Assembly: GCF_022376445.1 (NCBI RefSeq)
Contig: NW_025955030.1
Span: 1 to 64,000 of the forward strand
Length of the DNA stretch: 64,000 bases
DNA from: Fomitopsis serialis
Taxonomy: Eukaryota > Basidiomycota > Agaricomycetes > Polyporales > Fomitopsidaceae
Reading direction: 5' to 3'
The position numbers were made by a program, and so were the translations under genes. Under the pieces are notes generated by a model, which saw nothing but the letters and a program-made list of their open reading frames with translations, was not told the origin of the DNA and made no database searches. This document shows positions 20,506 to 33,217 of the stretch, piece after piece (within the stretch, counting starts at the first letter, position 1; each line of letters opens with the position of its first letter).

Positions 20506-22499
20506 CTACACCATAACCCATCCCCGACAACCTTCTGCGCCGCACTTACACCGCGTCGCGCCTTCTGGTACCCTGGACTTGCCCTTCGATTTGCCCTGCT
20601 TGTGCGCAACCGCGTCCCGAGGGTTGTAGTCGATCGTGAGCTCCGTACGAGCGCGCACAGCCTTCGTCGTGACGAACGCGAGGTATGGCTGGTTGAGCTC
20701 GGCGACCGTGTCCCACACCACGGGATATACCTTCATGTTGGGCTCGCAGGAATGACTGCGAGCGCGGATTAGCCCTGGGCTGCATTGATCGCCGCTCCGT
20801 ACTCACTTTATAAACCTCGACCAGTTGCCTACGACGAGCCTCAATCAGCTTTCGTTCTGCGTCTGAAGGGAGGACACTCACCATATTGGTAGGAGTCAAC
20901 GGAATACCGCACCGTGCTCGCGTCCTCGTCACCCGACTCAAGCATGTCGAGATCGAATATGTAAGATCTGTGCTCGTCCGACAAGTTGTCGGCATCTTCG
21001 CGACGTCTACAGCTCACGTCGTCAGCGAATCCTGACAGTCCGGTCAGCTAGTAGACATCCGTACATAAGCTTCCTAGTGGCATAGACGGTGGCCGTGAGC
21101 TGAGATTTGGGCCATGATGGTGGCAGACGCACCCTGTGTATACCCCGAGGACCTTGCCTACGGGAAGATCAGTCGTCGCACGAACGCCCCAGCCGCAGTC
21201 GCCGGTGTAGAAGACCTCCATCGGAACATCCCGCGGTCGCTGTGCGACGCGGTTCTGGCACGTTTGGGGGCATGTACAGCCCTGTACGATATGAGTACGG
21301 CGCATGATACAGGGGATTTGGAACTCACCTCGTTGCATTCAATGACCACCACACCTGGGCGGAGGTTGAACTTGAATATCTCCTGCACAGCGGTCAAAGG
21401 ACGAGTAGACGTACGACGCTCCAAAGGACCAACCTCGCTGTTATAGGCATACTTTCTCTCTCCGGCTTCATTGACGAGCTCTGATGCGAGCTGGCAATCA
21501 CACCTTTGTGCGCTCCTGCAACCAGTTGTGCAGTCGCAAATAGCAAGGAAGGAGGGGTCCGGTGGACCAGGAACCCCCTCAGCTCTGAGCAGCAATGAGC
21601 TTCAAGGTTGCCAGGAATCTTCGACGAGCGTCAGACGTACCTCACGTAGTGCTGCTCGCAATACTCGAAACCCTCCAGCCCGGGAGGGACGTCCTGAGCA
21701 TTGGACCCGGTGACGATGTACAGAGGAGCTGCGCGCGCGAATTTTATTGCACGGTTCCATTCCGCTTGGAGCTCCTTTCGCCGGTCTCTCCGCCTTACCT
21801 GATTGACCTCAGGATCAGGCTGCGACTGAGGCCGCAGCTCTGGCCTGACTGGCCTGTTCGCTGACGGGGGGTTGGGAACTGACCCGCCTTCCGACCTCAC
21901 TGAAGATAGGTTTCAGCGAGTGAGGCTAGCACCTGAGCATAAGCTTACCAGATACACCATCGCTGTCGCTGTCGCTGTCAGTGACATGCTTGATGTTCTG
22001 CCAGTGCATGTAATCTCTGAGCCCTCGTCTGTCGCGCTCAGCAAGCTTTTCGATGTATGCATCCTCCCACTCGACTGTCGCGTCTTCGTGCCAGGGCTGG
22101 TCAGGCTCAATGCCGATCTTGATGGCGAGGCTTTCTTTAGCCTTCTCTGCACGCTTGTCAGTTCGGTCATTATCCCACTTCCTTTCAACCTGCGTCATGT
22201 CGTGGTTCGTTCTCTGCCAGGTCGTGTTGGTTCCTGCAGCATCCTTACGTTGCCAGCCGGGCCATTTCACCTGTAGCAAGTTCAGCAGCCACCCCGGTTG
22301 TCTCGTGCCACCCTACACACCTCGTAGCTACATATCGTCAGGAGCCGTCGATGGACACGAGAGGTCGCACGCACCATGACATGCGATATGCATCCATCTC
22401 TTGGTTCACGATTCCCCAGTACTCCCACTCTCCATCCCCCCAGTCCTCGGATGGCGGTGGCGAAGGGTTCCATATACGTCTCAAATCTTGTGCAGACAT
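20506..22499 (-). CDS. Chromodomain-SET histone H3K9 methyltransferase (Clr4/Suv39 type)
   Basis: The domain order is that of Suv39/Clr4 enzymes, which bind methyl-H3 and methylate H3 lysine 9 in heterochromatin. The chromodomain appears as [10 protein letters not shown] followed by [10 protein letters not shown] charged linker precedes a Cys-rich pre-SET region ([30 protein letters not shown]). The SET domain has [25 protein letters not shown] and, across an intron, NWSRFINHSCEPN with the catalytic NHSCxPN signature. Further signatures are [18 protein letters not shown] and post-[15 protein letters not shown], with stop at 20506-20508. The start is taken at the ATG at 22499 ([10 protein letters not shown]). 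Many short introns are present. The frame in the chromodomain requires one extra base in the CCCC run 22292-22295 of the plus strand. It is the nearest chromatin gene to the metabolic cluster. Confidence 0.85.
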
Positions 22500-23242
22500 T
22501 GTTATACAGACTGAGAGCAGAAAGATGCGTATGTATGATGGGGCAGAAGGCGCAGCCAAGCAGCCTGAGAGGTGACCGCGATTGACAATGAACCCGCAAT
22601 CCAGTGAACGCGCTGGTTGAGACGCGTCGCCACACGGTCACGCGGTCTACGCGCTGCAACTGCAAGTGGTTTGCCGCATCTTCATCTTGGCCGCATCCCT
22701 CTGTCGCCGCTAGCATCTGCATGTACCACCCCTCCGGAAGAAACGTATGTAACATTCCAGAGGTCGCATCAAGGCTCATCGGGACGTGATCGTAACGCGG
22801 CGGCCTCTCACTAGACCTCACTGCTCAAATGCTTGGCTCGGGGAGGATGTCTCGGGAGTCAATGTTATTCTGCATGTCCATCATCATTCTGATGACCTCC
22901 CGGCTTATCCAAGGCTGAATGCAGCCTGCGTGCAGCCAACATGCAGCCTATAGCGGCGGATATGAACACTCGCCGACGCTAGTACGAGTTAGAGCATCGC
23001 GTCTAAACGTGCTGAAACCGTCTGGCATCACGATGGGCGCCCGACCTGCGCTCGAAGAGGTCTTCAATATTCAATTGTCAAGGGCATCCAAGTACATCGT
23101 TTCCTCTGTCACCGCCTCAGCTCGCTCTAACATAGATAGGAGGATGCCGCGTGCCAATATGCTACTTCTCTTCGCAACCGGTGCGGTACCACAGTAGTAC
23201 ATATACCGTTATTCCACCCTGCTTGCCCTAGCACGGCTTGGT
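22500..23242. other. Intergenic region
   Basis: No supported gene. Short direct copies of a TGCAGCC motif occur near 22920-22945. Both flanking genes read away from it, so it probably holds two promoters. Confidence 0.5.
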
Positions 23243-23423
23243 ATGTCTTCCCTGAATATCGCGGCGACTTTGCACACGCACATGAAGCAGGATGTATCCT
23301 TGATGAGGTATGCATATTCTTTCGACTTCACACACGTTGTTCAACCTACGACTACGACTCATGTAGTGCCGAGACGGTCAGTACCAGCTCAGTCTCATCT
23401 GCTCTTCGCTTCTCACGTCCACG

Positions 23424-24971
23424 TTGATACAGGCCGTGGAGAAACTACTCACCTCATGCATCGCATTTGTTCGCGGTGTTCAGGAGAGCCCTTGTCCTAT
23501 AAACCGGCTTCCACCAGAGTTGCTGAACCACGTCTTCGACTACATCCCCACTAGGCCCCAGATACCAGTTACACCCACCAGAGACGCGTCTACGGCCTTT
23601 CGGATATGGGGACCCACAGTCCTTGACACCAGGAGCTCGGTCGTTCTCTCGCAAGTCTGTTGGTATTGGCGCGATGTATGCTTGCAGTCATCTACAATGT
23701 GGGCCCATATCCTTGATTCGCAGCCTTTCGAGCTCGACACTTTGCTGGAGCGGTCCCGGGAGCTCCCTCTGAAAGTTCTGATGACATTTTCAGAGCTTCG
23801 CTCGCTGCAATTCTTGTCGGAGCAGAGCCACGGCATACAGGAGCTACACTGGATACAGCTCGACATGCAGCGCAGCGGTGCTTGTCTGAGCTTCCCCGCT
23901 CCCGCGCTGCGTACCCTGACACTCACCGGGCCGCGCTCTTCAACGAGCTACCACGGCGCGGATTCGTACCTTGACGACAGCTGTCCCATCCTCTTCAGCA
24001 ATCAGACCACGGCCCTCGCACACCTCTCGCTCTGCAGCCTCCCCTGGCTCCCGCACAACCGCTTCGACAACCTCACATGCCTCTACATCGACAGCTGCCA
24101 CGGACCCAATCTGCTCATCCGCCTCCTCAGCCTCCTCAGCGGCTGCCCCCTCCTAGAGCACCTCGTCCTCTCCGCGCTCTCCGACCTCGCGCCCGCCCGG
24201 GCCGACGACGTCGTCGCCCTCGGCGCGCTGCGCACCCTCGTGCTAAAGCAAGTCTCTGCAGACGACGGCGCACTGCTCCTCAGACACCTTGCGCTCCCCG
24301 CGTCGACCGCGCTCCGCCTCGCGGACATCTTCCCCTGCGCTGCGTCCCTCCCTGAAGCGCTCGCGGTGCTGCCGCCCGTCAGCGGGGTCACGCGGCTCGC
24401 GCTGGACCTGACCGCGGGGAGACCATGCGTGTGTGCGGTGGGCGAGGAGTCGGGCGTGCGCGTCGATGAGTACACGTCGTGGTTCCACTACGAGTTCTGG
24501 CTGGGGACCGCTCCCGTGCTCGTGTCCCGGGCGCAGGTCAGGGAGCTGTGGCTGAGGGCGAGCGGGCCTGTCGACAGGAAGCACGGCGCGGCATTACACA
24601 GTCTGATCAAGGCACTGCCGGAGCTCGAGCTCCTCGTCGTCAACGACGATGTTGTAGAGCTATTGAGCTCGATGCAGGGCACGGTCCCGACGTGCTCCGG
24701 TCTCACATCTATACACGTACATTGCGAGGGCCGCATCGCTGCGCGGTCGATCGTCGACGGCCTGCTCGCCAACAAGACACAGCTGGCGGGCAAGAGTGTG
24801 GTCGTGTGCTGCATGCCGGCGTTTCGGTTCGTGCGCGAGGAGTGGAAGGAGCTGGACAAATGCTTTCGTTCTGTGGAGTATAGGTTCTGCGAGAGCACCC
24901 CGGAGATGGCGATGCCTACGGTATGTAGCGTTGCTGGACATATGCTCTGGCCATCCTGGCGTGAGGCGTAG
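23424..24971 (+). CDS. F-box domain protein
   Basis: F-box proteins link substrates to Skp1-cullin ligases. The open frame begins with a segment typical of mushroom F-box proteins, SPCPINRLPPELLNHVFDYI, followed by the F-box second half VLSQVCWYWRDVCLQSSTMW. A long C-terminal part rich in Leu repeats follows (LAHLSLCSLPWL, LLEHLVLSALSDLAP) and probably forms a leucine-rich-repeat-like surface. The stop is at 24971 and there is no interruption over about 510 residues. The first in-frame ATG comes after the F-box, so a short upstream exon must supply the start. An acceptor (GATACAG) lies at 23427-23433 and a candidate first exon at 23243-23305. The exact junction was not resolved. The substrate is unknown. 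Confidence 0.75.
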   Translation: MIQAVEKLLTSCIAFVRGVQESPCPINRLPPELLNHVFDYIPTRPQIPVTPTRDASTAFRIWGPTVLDTRSSVVLSQVCWYWRDVCLQSSTMWAHILDSQPFELDTLLERSRELPLKVLMTFSELRSLQFLSEQSHGIQELHWIQLDMQRSGACLSFPAPALRTLTLTGPRSSTSYHGADSYLDDSCPILFSNQTTALAHLSLCSLPWLPHNRFDNLTCLYIDSCHGPNLLIRLLSLLSGCPLLEHLVLSALSDLAPARADDVVALGALRTLVLKQVSADDGALLLRHLALPASTALRLADIFPCAASLPEALAVLPPVSGVTRLALDLTAGRPCVCAVGEESGVRVDEYTSWFHYEFWLGTAPVLVSRAQVRELWLRASGPVDRKHGAALHSLIKALPELELLVVNDDVVELLSSMQGTVPTCSGLTSIHVHCEGRIAARSIVDGLLANKTQLAGKSVVVCCMPAFRFVREEWKELDKCFRSVEYRFCESTPEMAMPTVCSVAGHMLWPSWREA

Positions 24972-25207
24972 CGGGTGTCGTCTGGGCGATAGGTCAGGGT
25001 AGGCTGAGAAGTGTACATACCGCGTTAAATTGGCAGCTAAGCCGTTTCCTGGCTCTTTCTTGGGGGGAAGTAAATCATATCATGATGATTGATGTCGTCA
25101 ATATGTTCTGAATCCGACCTACGGGTAGTGTTCGATATTCCTGGCGTTTACACCCGTGTGCCCGTGCACGGAGTGCGATATGACAGGTTTCCAGTGAGAC
25201 GCAATCA

Positions 25208-26622
25208 CTAGTCCTTAACCTGTTCCTCGAGCCAACCCCACAGCTTCTCGCCCAACGCATCATCATACGCTTCTGACCTGCACTGGCCTACCCTCGCCCA
25301 GGGAATGAGATACTGTCAGGGTGTGTGAGCCGCAAGCACGCCTAGTGAATGACCACCCGCCTACCTTGCCGTTGTAATCCAGCGTCTCTGGCATGGTGCC
25401 CGCCCAGAGTTGGGTGAGTGCGCCGTAAGGCGCGTCGTACAGAACGAGATTCTGCGGCTGTCAGGGATGGGATGTGTGTAGGGAGATAATTAGTGACGTA
25501 CCATAATCTTACGGAGGATCGTGGGAGCGTAGCGTTGCAGCTCGGTTTGGATGTTCCCTAAGGAGCACAGAAACTGTGAGCAGTGCTCTGGCCTCGCCGT
25601 ATGGCTCGTGTGTTACCTGGATTGCACGACGTAGACACGATGCCTTGGTCTGCATACCGCTTTGCAAACTCGCGAGCAACCACAACGTTGCCCTGCAACG
25701 CGGTCCGTCAGCAACACACCCGGACGCCTCGCAATGGCACGCACGAATTTGCTCTGCGAGTACAACGTGGTCGTTATCATCCGCCGTCGAGCTGGGCTGT
25801 CCCTGAACGCGTCGAAGTTGAGCGTGTAGCCGTAGGCCGCGCTTGAGGACGTGGTGACGACTCGAGCGTGGTGGTCGGGCGAGGTATCTTTGCCGGCGAC
25901 GAGTGCTGGGATGAGGAGCTTTGTGAATAAGAAATGGCCTAGGCATCGTTAGGGTATGCAATGTGGATTGGAGGGTAGAAGGCTCACCGAGGACGTTCGT
26001 GCCGAATTGCAGATCGTAGCCGTCTGCGGTGAGCAGCTCACGCGGAGGCCACATAACGCCCCTGCAACCCGATATCATGGCGTGTCGTCAAAAGTCACAG
26101 TAGAGAGCACATACGCGTTATTGAAGAGAATGTGTAGCTCTTTCTCCTTGCTGCCATATTCAGACCGTATCAGTGCATGCCTCAGGGCTTCCGACTTCTG
26201 GGTAGTGGGCACCTCATAAATTCTTCTGCCGACTTTCGAACGGAAGCAAGGCTGCTCAAGTCAAGCTCGAGGAATATGGCCTCCTTGCCTGTTTGCTGCA
26301 CAAGCTCCTTGATCGCAGCGTCCGCCTTTTCCTTGCTCCTGGACGCCATGTATACCTTCGCGTTGTGCTCGAGAAGGGCCTAGAGCGCATGAGTTCGCTT
26401 TCCAGACTGAACCCTGGTGGCAGACATACCTTGATCGTTTCCTTGCCGATGCCAACATTTCCTCCTGGGTCGATAGTTCGTCAGGCGTTAGCATACACAA
26501 CGCGCATGCGTATACAGACCTGTGACGATTACGACCCGTCCAGTCAAGTCCGGCATCTGCTCGGGAGTAAACGCCGACTTTGGCGGGAAGGCCTGAGCCA
26601 GGGCCGCGAGCTGGTTTCCCAT
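25208..26622 (-). CDS. Short-chain dehydrogenase/reductase (retinol dehydrogenase-like)
   Basis: An NAD(P)-dependent SDR of the large mushroom family annotated as retinol dehydrogenase-like or WW-oxidoreductase-like. The start at 26622 gives [25 protein letters not shown] and [14 protein letters not shown] form the cofactor-binding TGxxxGxG turn, split by an intron. [19 protein letters not shown] and the catalytic YxxxK as LYSQSKF follow. Later exons carry [23 protein letters not shown] and [15 protein letters not shown]. The protein ends [12 protein letters not shown] at 25208-25210. Introns are many and short; I see no frame break. It lies at the left edge of the putative metabolite cluster and has a paralogue at the right edge (48305-49699), so it may be a tailoring enzyme. 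The substrate is unknown. Confidence 0.85.
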
Positions 26623-27546
26623 TCTTGTTCAGCGCAGATGGCGACAATGGCAGTGGATGAGAGACAGTGCGGTGAGTGGACGATGTCGGTAGCTATGGGA
26701 GCCTCACGGGCGACGACGGTGCTGCGCGAGGATGGGCGTGCGAATAGGGCATGGCGACAGTATTCGGATTCCCAGTGGATGTACTATTCTCGGTAGACCA
26801 GTCAAATCCGTGGCAGCCGGCCTCGATAGCAGTGGGAACAGCCAAGTTGAATGAGCGAGCAAGCGTGCGCGACGCCGAGCCTCGACGAAGCTTGACGCGC
26901 CGAGGTCGTGACCGTGAGTCGGAAAGCTTGACCGCTGGCCACCTTCAGGAGGATCCTACTGCAACTTCTCACTGCCTGGCTCGATACAAGTCCTACTGTT
27001 CCACCGACTTTCAGCTTAGGTTGTGCTCTCTGTTCCAAGAGAAATATGCATGCCATGAGTCGGACTTAGTGTGCTTGCAATGGCTGATGCTCACAATTCA
27101 GATCCAAGTTCAAGCTGCATGCTACCCAAATGCTACCGCTCAGGCTCCGCCGCGTTACTCTGACGATAATATGTACAGATGGGCCGCAAGGGAACTTGCT
27201 TGAAGTGCCTGCTGGGGACTCCCGGATCCAGGCCTGCATAGCCGTTACGAGGTACGCTACGGCCATTTGGAATGCGAGGCGTGCTAGACAAGCGCAGAAT
27301 GATTGAACGATTGGGGACACAGGGCGTGGCGCCGATGTGGCCGCTTGTGTGTGCCTCAGTAGGTGCGCGCGGGTGACGGACGACATGTGTGTGTGTGACA
27401 GAATGCACACTTATAATGTGCCGTGCGGCACCCGCCTTCAACATAGCGTCCGTTACTAATTCGTAGTAGAAGAGACCGCTCCTTTCCCTTCACTACCACT
27501 GCTGCTCCTCCTGATTACTGAGTAGCCGCGTTCACTTATAGGCACT
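26623..27546. other. Intergenic region between divergent genes
   Basis: A 920-bp region shared by the SDR (minus) and the GMC oxidoreductase (plus) as promoters. A TTATAAT element lies at 27412-27418, about 130 bp before the GMC start. The 150-residue open frame at 26751-27203 has no recognisable family. Confidence 0.45.
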
Positions 27547-30204
27547 ATGGGCTCATCACAATCGAGGAGCATAGTATCGGACCCAGACAAGTTCGCGCAG
27601 CGTGTTCAACACGAGTCGGGGAACTTGAAAACACCAACCCGTCAGTATGACTACATCATAGTTGGAGGAGGTACGTCGTTGTATGACACCGTAAATCGTT
27701 GTCACCGAAGTTGACTGCATCATTTCAGGCACTGCAGGATGTGTCCTTGCCTCTCGGCTATCTGAGGACCTGAACACCACTGTCTTGCTTATCGAGGCAG
27801 GCAAGAGGTGCGTGAGGGAATTGATCAAAAGTATGACCCACTCAACCTGTATTAGCCATGAAGGAGACCTACTCAGCCGCATCCCGCTTGCATATAGCAA
27901 GATGTTTCAGACATCTGTCGACTGGAGCTACCAAACCACGTGCGCAATGCTGCTGGCTCTGGGTGTGTGTGTGTGGCTAACATAGATCTAGGCCACAGCA
28001 GAAGATGTATGGTCGACGAGTGAACTGGCACAGAGGGAAGATACTGGGCGGTACGAGGTTCGCAGCAACTTGCAGTTACCTTGCATGCTTCACTCACAAA
28101 CAAGTTACAACCTGTAGCGCCCTGAACTCCATGATTTGCCATCGTTGTGCACCTGAAGGTACGTTTCAACTGCCTGCGTGTTTGCGCCACACCTATGAAT
28201 ACAGTCTCGGATAGATTTCAACGAGTGGGAAAAACTTGGTGCGAATGGGTGGGGATATGCTGATCTTCGACCGTAATACGAAACTTTCTCCGGCAGAACT
28301 CGCACGTTAAGTGTATTTCTATTCCACAGGTACTTTGACAAAGCCGAGCGATACTGCGCCAGCTCGCTATTTCCAGGAGTCAAACGAGAAGAACACGGAT
28401 TAAACGGTCCATGGCCCATGACACATAACACTCAGGCCGCGGTAGGTTGGGGGATTCTTTAAATCCAGGATATTTATTGACGCCTTCCAGCCTGTCGTGA
28501 ATGCAGCCACCGACGCTTGCGTAGCGATGGGCATGCCGTACAACCCGTGAGTTCAATCGACCACAGCGACATACTCCTAAATGTCAGATATGGTCCAGAG
28601 ACATGAACTCCCCCCGCGGAACAATGGGAGTTGGTCCTTTCGTGGGCCACATCGACGAGACAGGCCAACGTAAGCTAGCCTATGGGATAATTCATTCAAA
28701 TTGCCTCTAGCTGTCACTTACCGACTCTCAGGGAGCTCAGCCGCGGCAGCATATCTCACACCAGATGTGCTGTCGAGACTAAATTTGACTATCGCCGTTG
28801 AGACCATGGTAGAAAAGATCATATTCTCGCAAGACCCGGGAGAAGAGCCTCGCGCGATCGCCGTGGAAGTGTCGAAAAGCCGTACCTCGCCGCGCTACCG
28901 TGCCGATGCTACGTGCGAGATAATACTATGTGGCGGGGCGATCGCCAGCCCACAACTCCTGCTCCTGTCTGGGATCGGGCCTGCAGACGACCTGCAAAGA
29001 CTCGGAATTCCGGTCGTACAGGACCTCCCTCGGGTAGGGAAGAACCTCACGGACGTTCGTGTTCTCGAATCAGATCGGCGGGATTTTACTTATCATTTTT
29101 CTTGCTGCAGCATATCGCCTCAGGCCCGCTTCGTTTCCGTGCCAAACCGGCCGCGACCTGGGACCATTACAACAACCCTCTTCCCGGCGCGTTGGCCATG
29201 CTCAGATGGCTCATCACGGGAGGAGGCCCACTCGCCGCGCTCGGCACCTCGTCGGGAGCATTCTTGCGCTCCTTCGAGCCGGAGTGAGTCTTGACGTTCG
29301 TCGCAGGACCATCGTTGACGTTCACCCAGGGTCGCAGCGCTATCAGGTTCCTCGGAGAACCTTGCGATCAGGGACTTGACATCTGGACCTGGCGCACCAG
29401 ACTTGGAACTGGTGTGGGCTCCCGTTAGCTTCTCGGTAGACAACGGTCTTGTCATACCCACTCCGGGGGCGTCTGGAATCACAACGGTGTGTTGGATCTA
29501 CTGATTTTATGGACATCGCGTCACCCGCTGATATTATGCAAGGGCGCGGTCTGCCTCAAGCCTGAGAGCACCGGCCAAATCACACTGGCGTCCAATAGCG
29601 TTTGGGACAAACCCCTGATCGAGGCGAAGTGAGTTTATGACCCGATGGTACGCGCAGAGCCAACCCTTGACTAGCCCTGGGTAGCTACTTCCAGTCTGAG
29701 AGTGATCTGAATGTCGTGCTTCGCGGAACGAGGATACTACTACAGGTGGCACGCACTGAGCCGCTCGCTTCTCTGCTCGAGACGACCACAGTCACGGATC
29801 AGGAAGACACATTCTGGCCAGGACATGCTGACCCCGACAAGGCTGGTGGTCTTCGGCTCTGACCATGTCCGTTGATTCTGAATCCGCTATAGGTCACTGA
29901 CGACGAGTTGAAGGCATGGATACGCCGTAGCGCCGAACCTACCTACCACGCGGTCAGTACGCACCCCACGTCTGTATATGCCACGCATCTCACTGTCTTC
30001 GTCGCTTTGCAGGTGTCGACCGCCCGGATTGGACGGGACCGGGGAACCAGTGTGGTCGACACTAAGCTTCGGGTGCACGGAGTCCAAGGCCTGCGGGTTG
30101 TAGATGCATCGGTCTTTCCTTCCCAAGTATCCGGTCACCCAGTCGCTATCGTTGTTGCCATTGCTGAAAAGGCGGCCGATCTTATAAAGTCTACTGGACG
30201 CTAG
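27547..30204 (+). CDS. GMC oxidoreductase (choline dehydrogenase / aryl-alcohol oxidase family)
   Basis: An FAD-dependent GMC oxidoreductase. The start [16 protein letters not shown] lacks a signal peptide, unlike secreted lignocellulose-active aryl-alcohol oxidases, so an intracellular role is likely. The FAD-binding turn is split by an intron: YDYIIVGG then [14 protein letters not shown]. Other marks are [51 protein letters not shown] (across an intron) and the C-terminal block [20 protein letters not shown] with [18 protein letters not shown]. The first active-site His is in EPTYHA just before an intron, and the second catalytic position is in SGHP. The gene has about a dozen short exons and appears complete, ending at 30204. 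It is the first gene of the cluster core and lies 89 bp from the convergent P450 stop. Confidence 0.9.
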
Positions 30205-30292
30205 GCAGTCCGCGGCACGAGAATTCATTGTACCATGTCTGTATTTGGTCTGCCTCGAATATTGTTACTCGCTCCAAATGGTCTCAATGTGA

Positions 30293-32388
30293 TCATCGAT
30301 GCGCTTCTGACTCAACGACACTGTTCATTACTAGCTCCTTCGCTCGCTCCGACCGCACCCGAATGTCGCACTTGAAGGGAAGTGGGAATCTGTATTGACA
30401 GTGACGTGAGCTGAGGTTCACGAATAGAGGCAGCCATATGACTGACATCATTCCTCCATCGCTATACTCGCCGGTCGGATTCACGAGATTGCCTTGCTCA
30501 TCCCTCGGGATAGCGATATTGAACGCCGCCAACGTAGTCGCGATGGCGGTGAACAACAAGGACTCGGCGAGGTGGCGGCCAGGGCATGCGCTTTTCGGCG
30601 CAGCGTCAGTACTTCGTTTTTGGCATGGTTGACATTCGACGTACCGCCGACCAAATCCAAATATAACTTCCAACGGGTCCGTGTTGTCATCCGCATCCCG
30701 TGAGAGCCAGCGTTCTGGCCTGAACTCGTCAGGCTCGTCGTACCGACTTTTGTCGTGAAGCATGGCCCTAGTTGGCGTGATCACTAGTCCATGACTGGGA
30801 TTACCATCATGGCACTCACCAGAAGTTCACAATGACGATAGTCCCCTTCGGAACGAGATATCCCCGGTGGACGTCGTCTTCTGCTGGGGTCCTGACAACT
30901 ACATAAGTGAGCCAACGTAAAGCAACTCAAGGATGTGACGGGGCTCACCGGCAGGTATGGGCGGACAGCAACGTAAGAGCTCTTTGAGGAGGGCCTCTAC
31001 ATAGGGTAGCTGCGGTCGATCGGCATACTCGGGCAGGCGTTCGTTGCCAATGACCTCATCGATCTCTTGTTGAGCTCGGCGTTGGATGTCAGGATGCATC
31101 ATCATCATGAGGAAGAAAGAAGAAAGCGTCGATGTACTCTGCTTATGATCAGCTTTCGGGCTTTGAACAAAAGACGGACACGCTTACGGTGTCTGCTCCG
31201 CCTATTTGGTAGTTGTGCGTCAGCACGGCGGATTCGATCAGAGCGAATGCTGCCCTCTCACCCGTGTACAACTGCGTGGCTGTGAACATGATGATTTCCC
31301 GTTCATCCTTCAGGTCAGACACCAGGGCCGCAGACGTCAAAGACGGCTTGGCCGACCCCATAGCCTATGCGCGAGTTCAGTATCGTCTCCGCGTCACACA
31401 GTCATTGCGCGTACAATCTTCGATTCCACGTACTGATGTCCCCTTTCAGCCAGATCGGTGTATTGCTGCCGCCATCCCAGTGCGAGTTTCTTGAAATGCA
31501 TGCCTGGCAGAAACGCAGGCAGCTTGGCGACTGCCTGAGAATTAGCAGTCAATCCGAGCAGATTCCCTCTACCCATGCTTACGAAACGGGATCCAGTCAA
31601 CAAGGAAGCCACCGGAGACGCTAGCCTGGGCGAAATTCTGCACGGTGATATCTGCCATTTCCACATACGGGTCGTGCTCTCCCTCGACTTCGTAGCCATG
31701 CGACATGAACAGAGTGATCCCAGCCGTGAGCCTGAACGCAGCAAGTTAGTTGGGACAGACCGGACCGCGCATACAATGACGTACTTTCTGATATGCGCCA
31801 TTAGCTTGTCCGGGCTACGCAAAAGGCCGTACAAAAGCATGTCGTTCTTCTTGGCTAACATAGGGTCGAACTGTCTGAGCTCTCGTGGTTGGAGGACCAG
31901 ATGGAGCAGCTTCCTGGCTTTGCGGAGACGGAGAGGGTCGCCTTCAAACACGACTCCGCGATCCATACCGGCACTTAAAGAGCGTGTTACGTTTGCACTT
32001 CCTCCAAGACTGGGTCTGGCACGTACAGTGATACCATCTGGGGAATCGGGCGACCGGAGTAGAGGTGCGACTTTCCTTCCAGGATGTCTCGAGCTTCGCT
32101 GGCCGAGTTGAGTACAAGCATGTGCGTGTGCAGAACACGCAGCGAGTATACGGGACCTGATACGGACCGGTCAGCGAAACGATTTAGTAACGCGTCTACA
32201 CACCACGCACCATATTGCTCGCTATACGCTGTGAGCGTGAGCCACATTCGCTTAAACGGCAAGATATTCCCGATTAGAGGTATAGCCTTCGGGCCAGGAA
32301 ACAGAGGTGGGCGTGCGTGGCGTGCCTTGACGGACAGCGACCACGCTGAAATAATAAATAGCGCTATACACGAAAGCGTGAGTATCAT
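30293..32388 (-). CDS. Cytochrome P450 (copy A of a tandem pair)
   Basis: A microsomal class II P450 with an N-terminal membrane anchor (MILTLSCIALFIISAWSLSV) and the Pro-rich hinge RPPLFPGPKAIPLIGN. Exons in order carry YSLRVLHTHMLVLNSASEAR, GDPLRLRKARKLLHLVLQP, the I-helix GADT, the ExxR as VEALLKELLRCCPPIPAG, the PERF-type FRPERW, and the haem loop. The haem loop is split by an intron into FGFGRR and CPGRHLAESLLF. The stop is at 30293. The layout resembles the mushroom P450s often named O-methylsterigmatocystin oxidoreductase-like. It is a close tandem duplicate of the broken copy at 33218-36235 and supplies the intact reference for its damage. The substrate is unknown; the context suggests oxidation of the cluster product. 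Confidence 0.9.
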
Positions 32389-33217
32389 AGTGGCAATCGT
32401 CCAGCTCGAGGCTAAGGGTGTTGTCGGGAGCCGAACGTCGCAGGTCTAGCCAGTGTGTGTTTGCTTGAGCTTCAGGAGGTCCGGGGTGAGGGGAGTTCAG
32501 CACTGTCCAAGTCGTCTGGAGTTGGTTCCTCGTGGAGGAGGGGGCCGTGGACGTAGTAGCGCCCACCAGCATCTTGCCAACATGACAGCGCTCAGTACTT
32601 GAGTTGCGACAGATGCCCTCGGGTACGGCCGCTGAAATGGAACTTTATGAACGCTGGGCCCTGTGAGGCTGCGGTCGGAGGAGGCAGGAGGTTATCGCCA
32701 TTCAGCGCGAAGTAAGTTACCGACGACAAGGGCCGGCGCTGTGGCGTGTGCTATTATTTGAGTGATGGCCCGGGTCCCGAACTGCGCAACATAGTGGACT
32801 AGCTTAAAACATATTTAGCCTGTTTGCGCTGTACAGACAGCGTTGAGCCGCTGTACTACCATGACATGAGTACTTACCAGTAATAGTATGGTGGAGGAGG
32901 ACATCGACGCCGACTCCGGCCGGGCCAGCGCTAACTCTAATCACAAGTACCCCCACTGAACGTTGAACGCTAGCCTGCAGTACGCGGCACGAGGAACTAG
33001 GATGATTCGTCGCAAATTGCTACCAACCATTGTTTGTATTCGTTCTGCATCAAAAATCATTCTTCGCCCCGAATGGTCTCAATGCAATCGTTGGTGTCAC
33101 GGTCTGACTACTAAGCGACACTGTTCGTTACCAGCTCTTTCGCTCGCTCCGACCGCACCCGAATGTCGCACTCGAAGGGAAGTGGGAATCTGTATTGGCA
33201 GTGACGTGAGCTGAGGT
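32389..33217. other. Intergenic region between tandem P450 copies
   Basis: Holds the promoter of copy A and, at about 33060-33217, the 3' flank of copy C. That flank matches the flank downstream of copy A (30290-30420), confirming tandem duplication. No other gene is seen. Confidence 0.6.

Noticed and set aside
30438..30703. Plus-strand frames at 30438-30703 and 33237-33434
   Set aside because: They are the antisense of the last exon of the P450 copies and look similar to each other only because the exon is duplicated.
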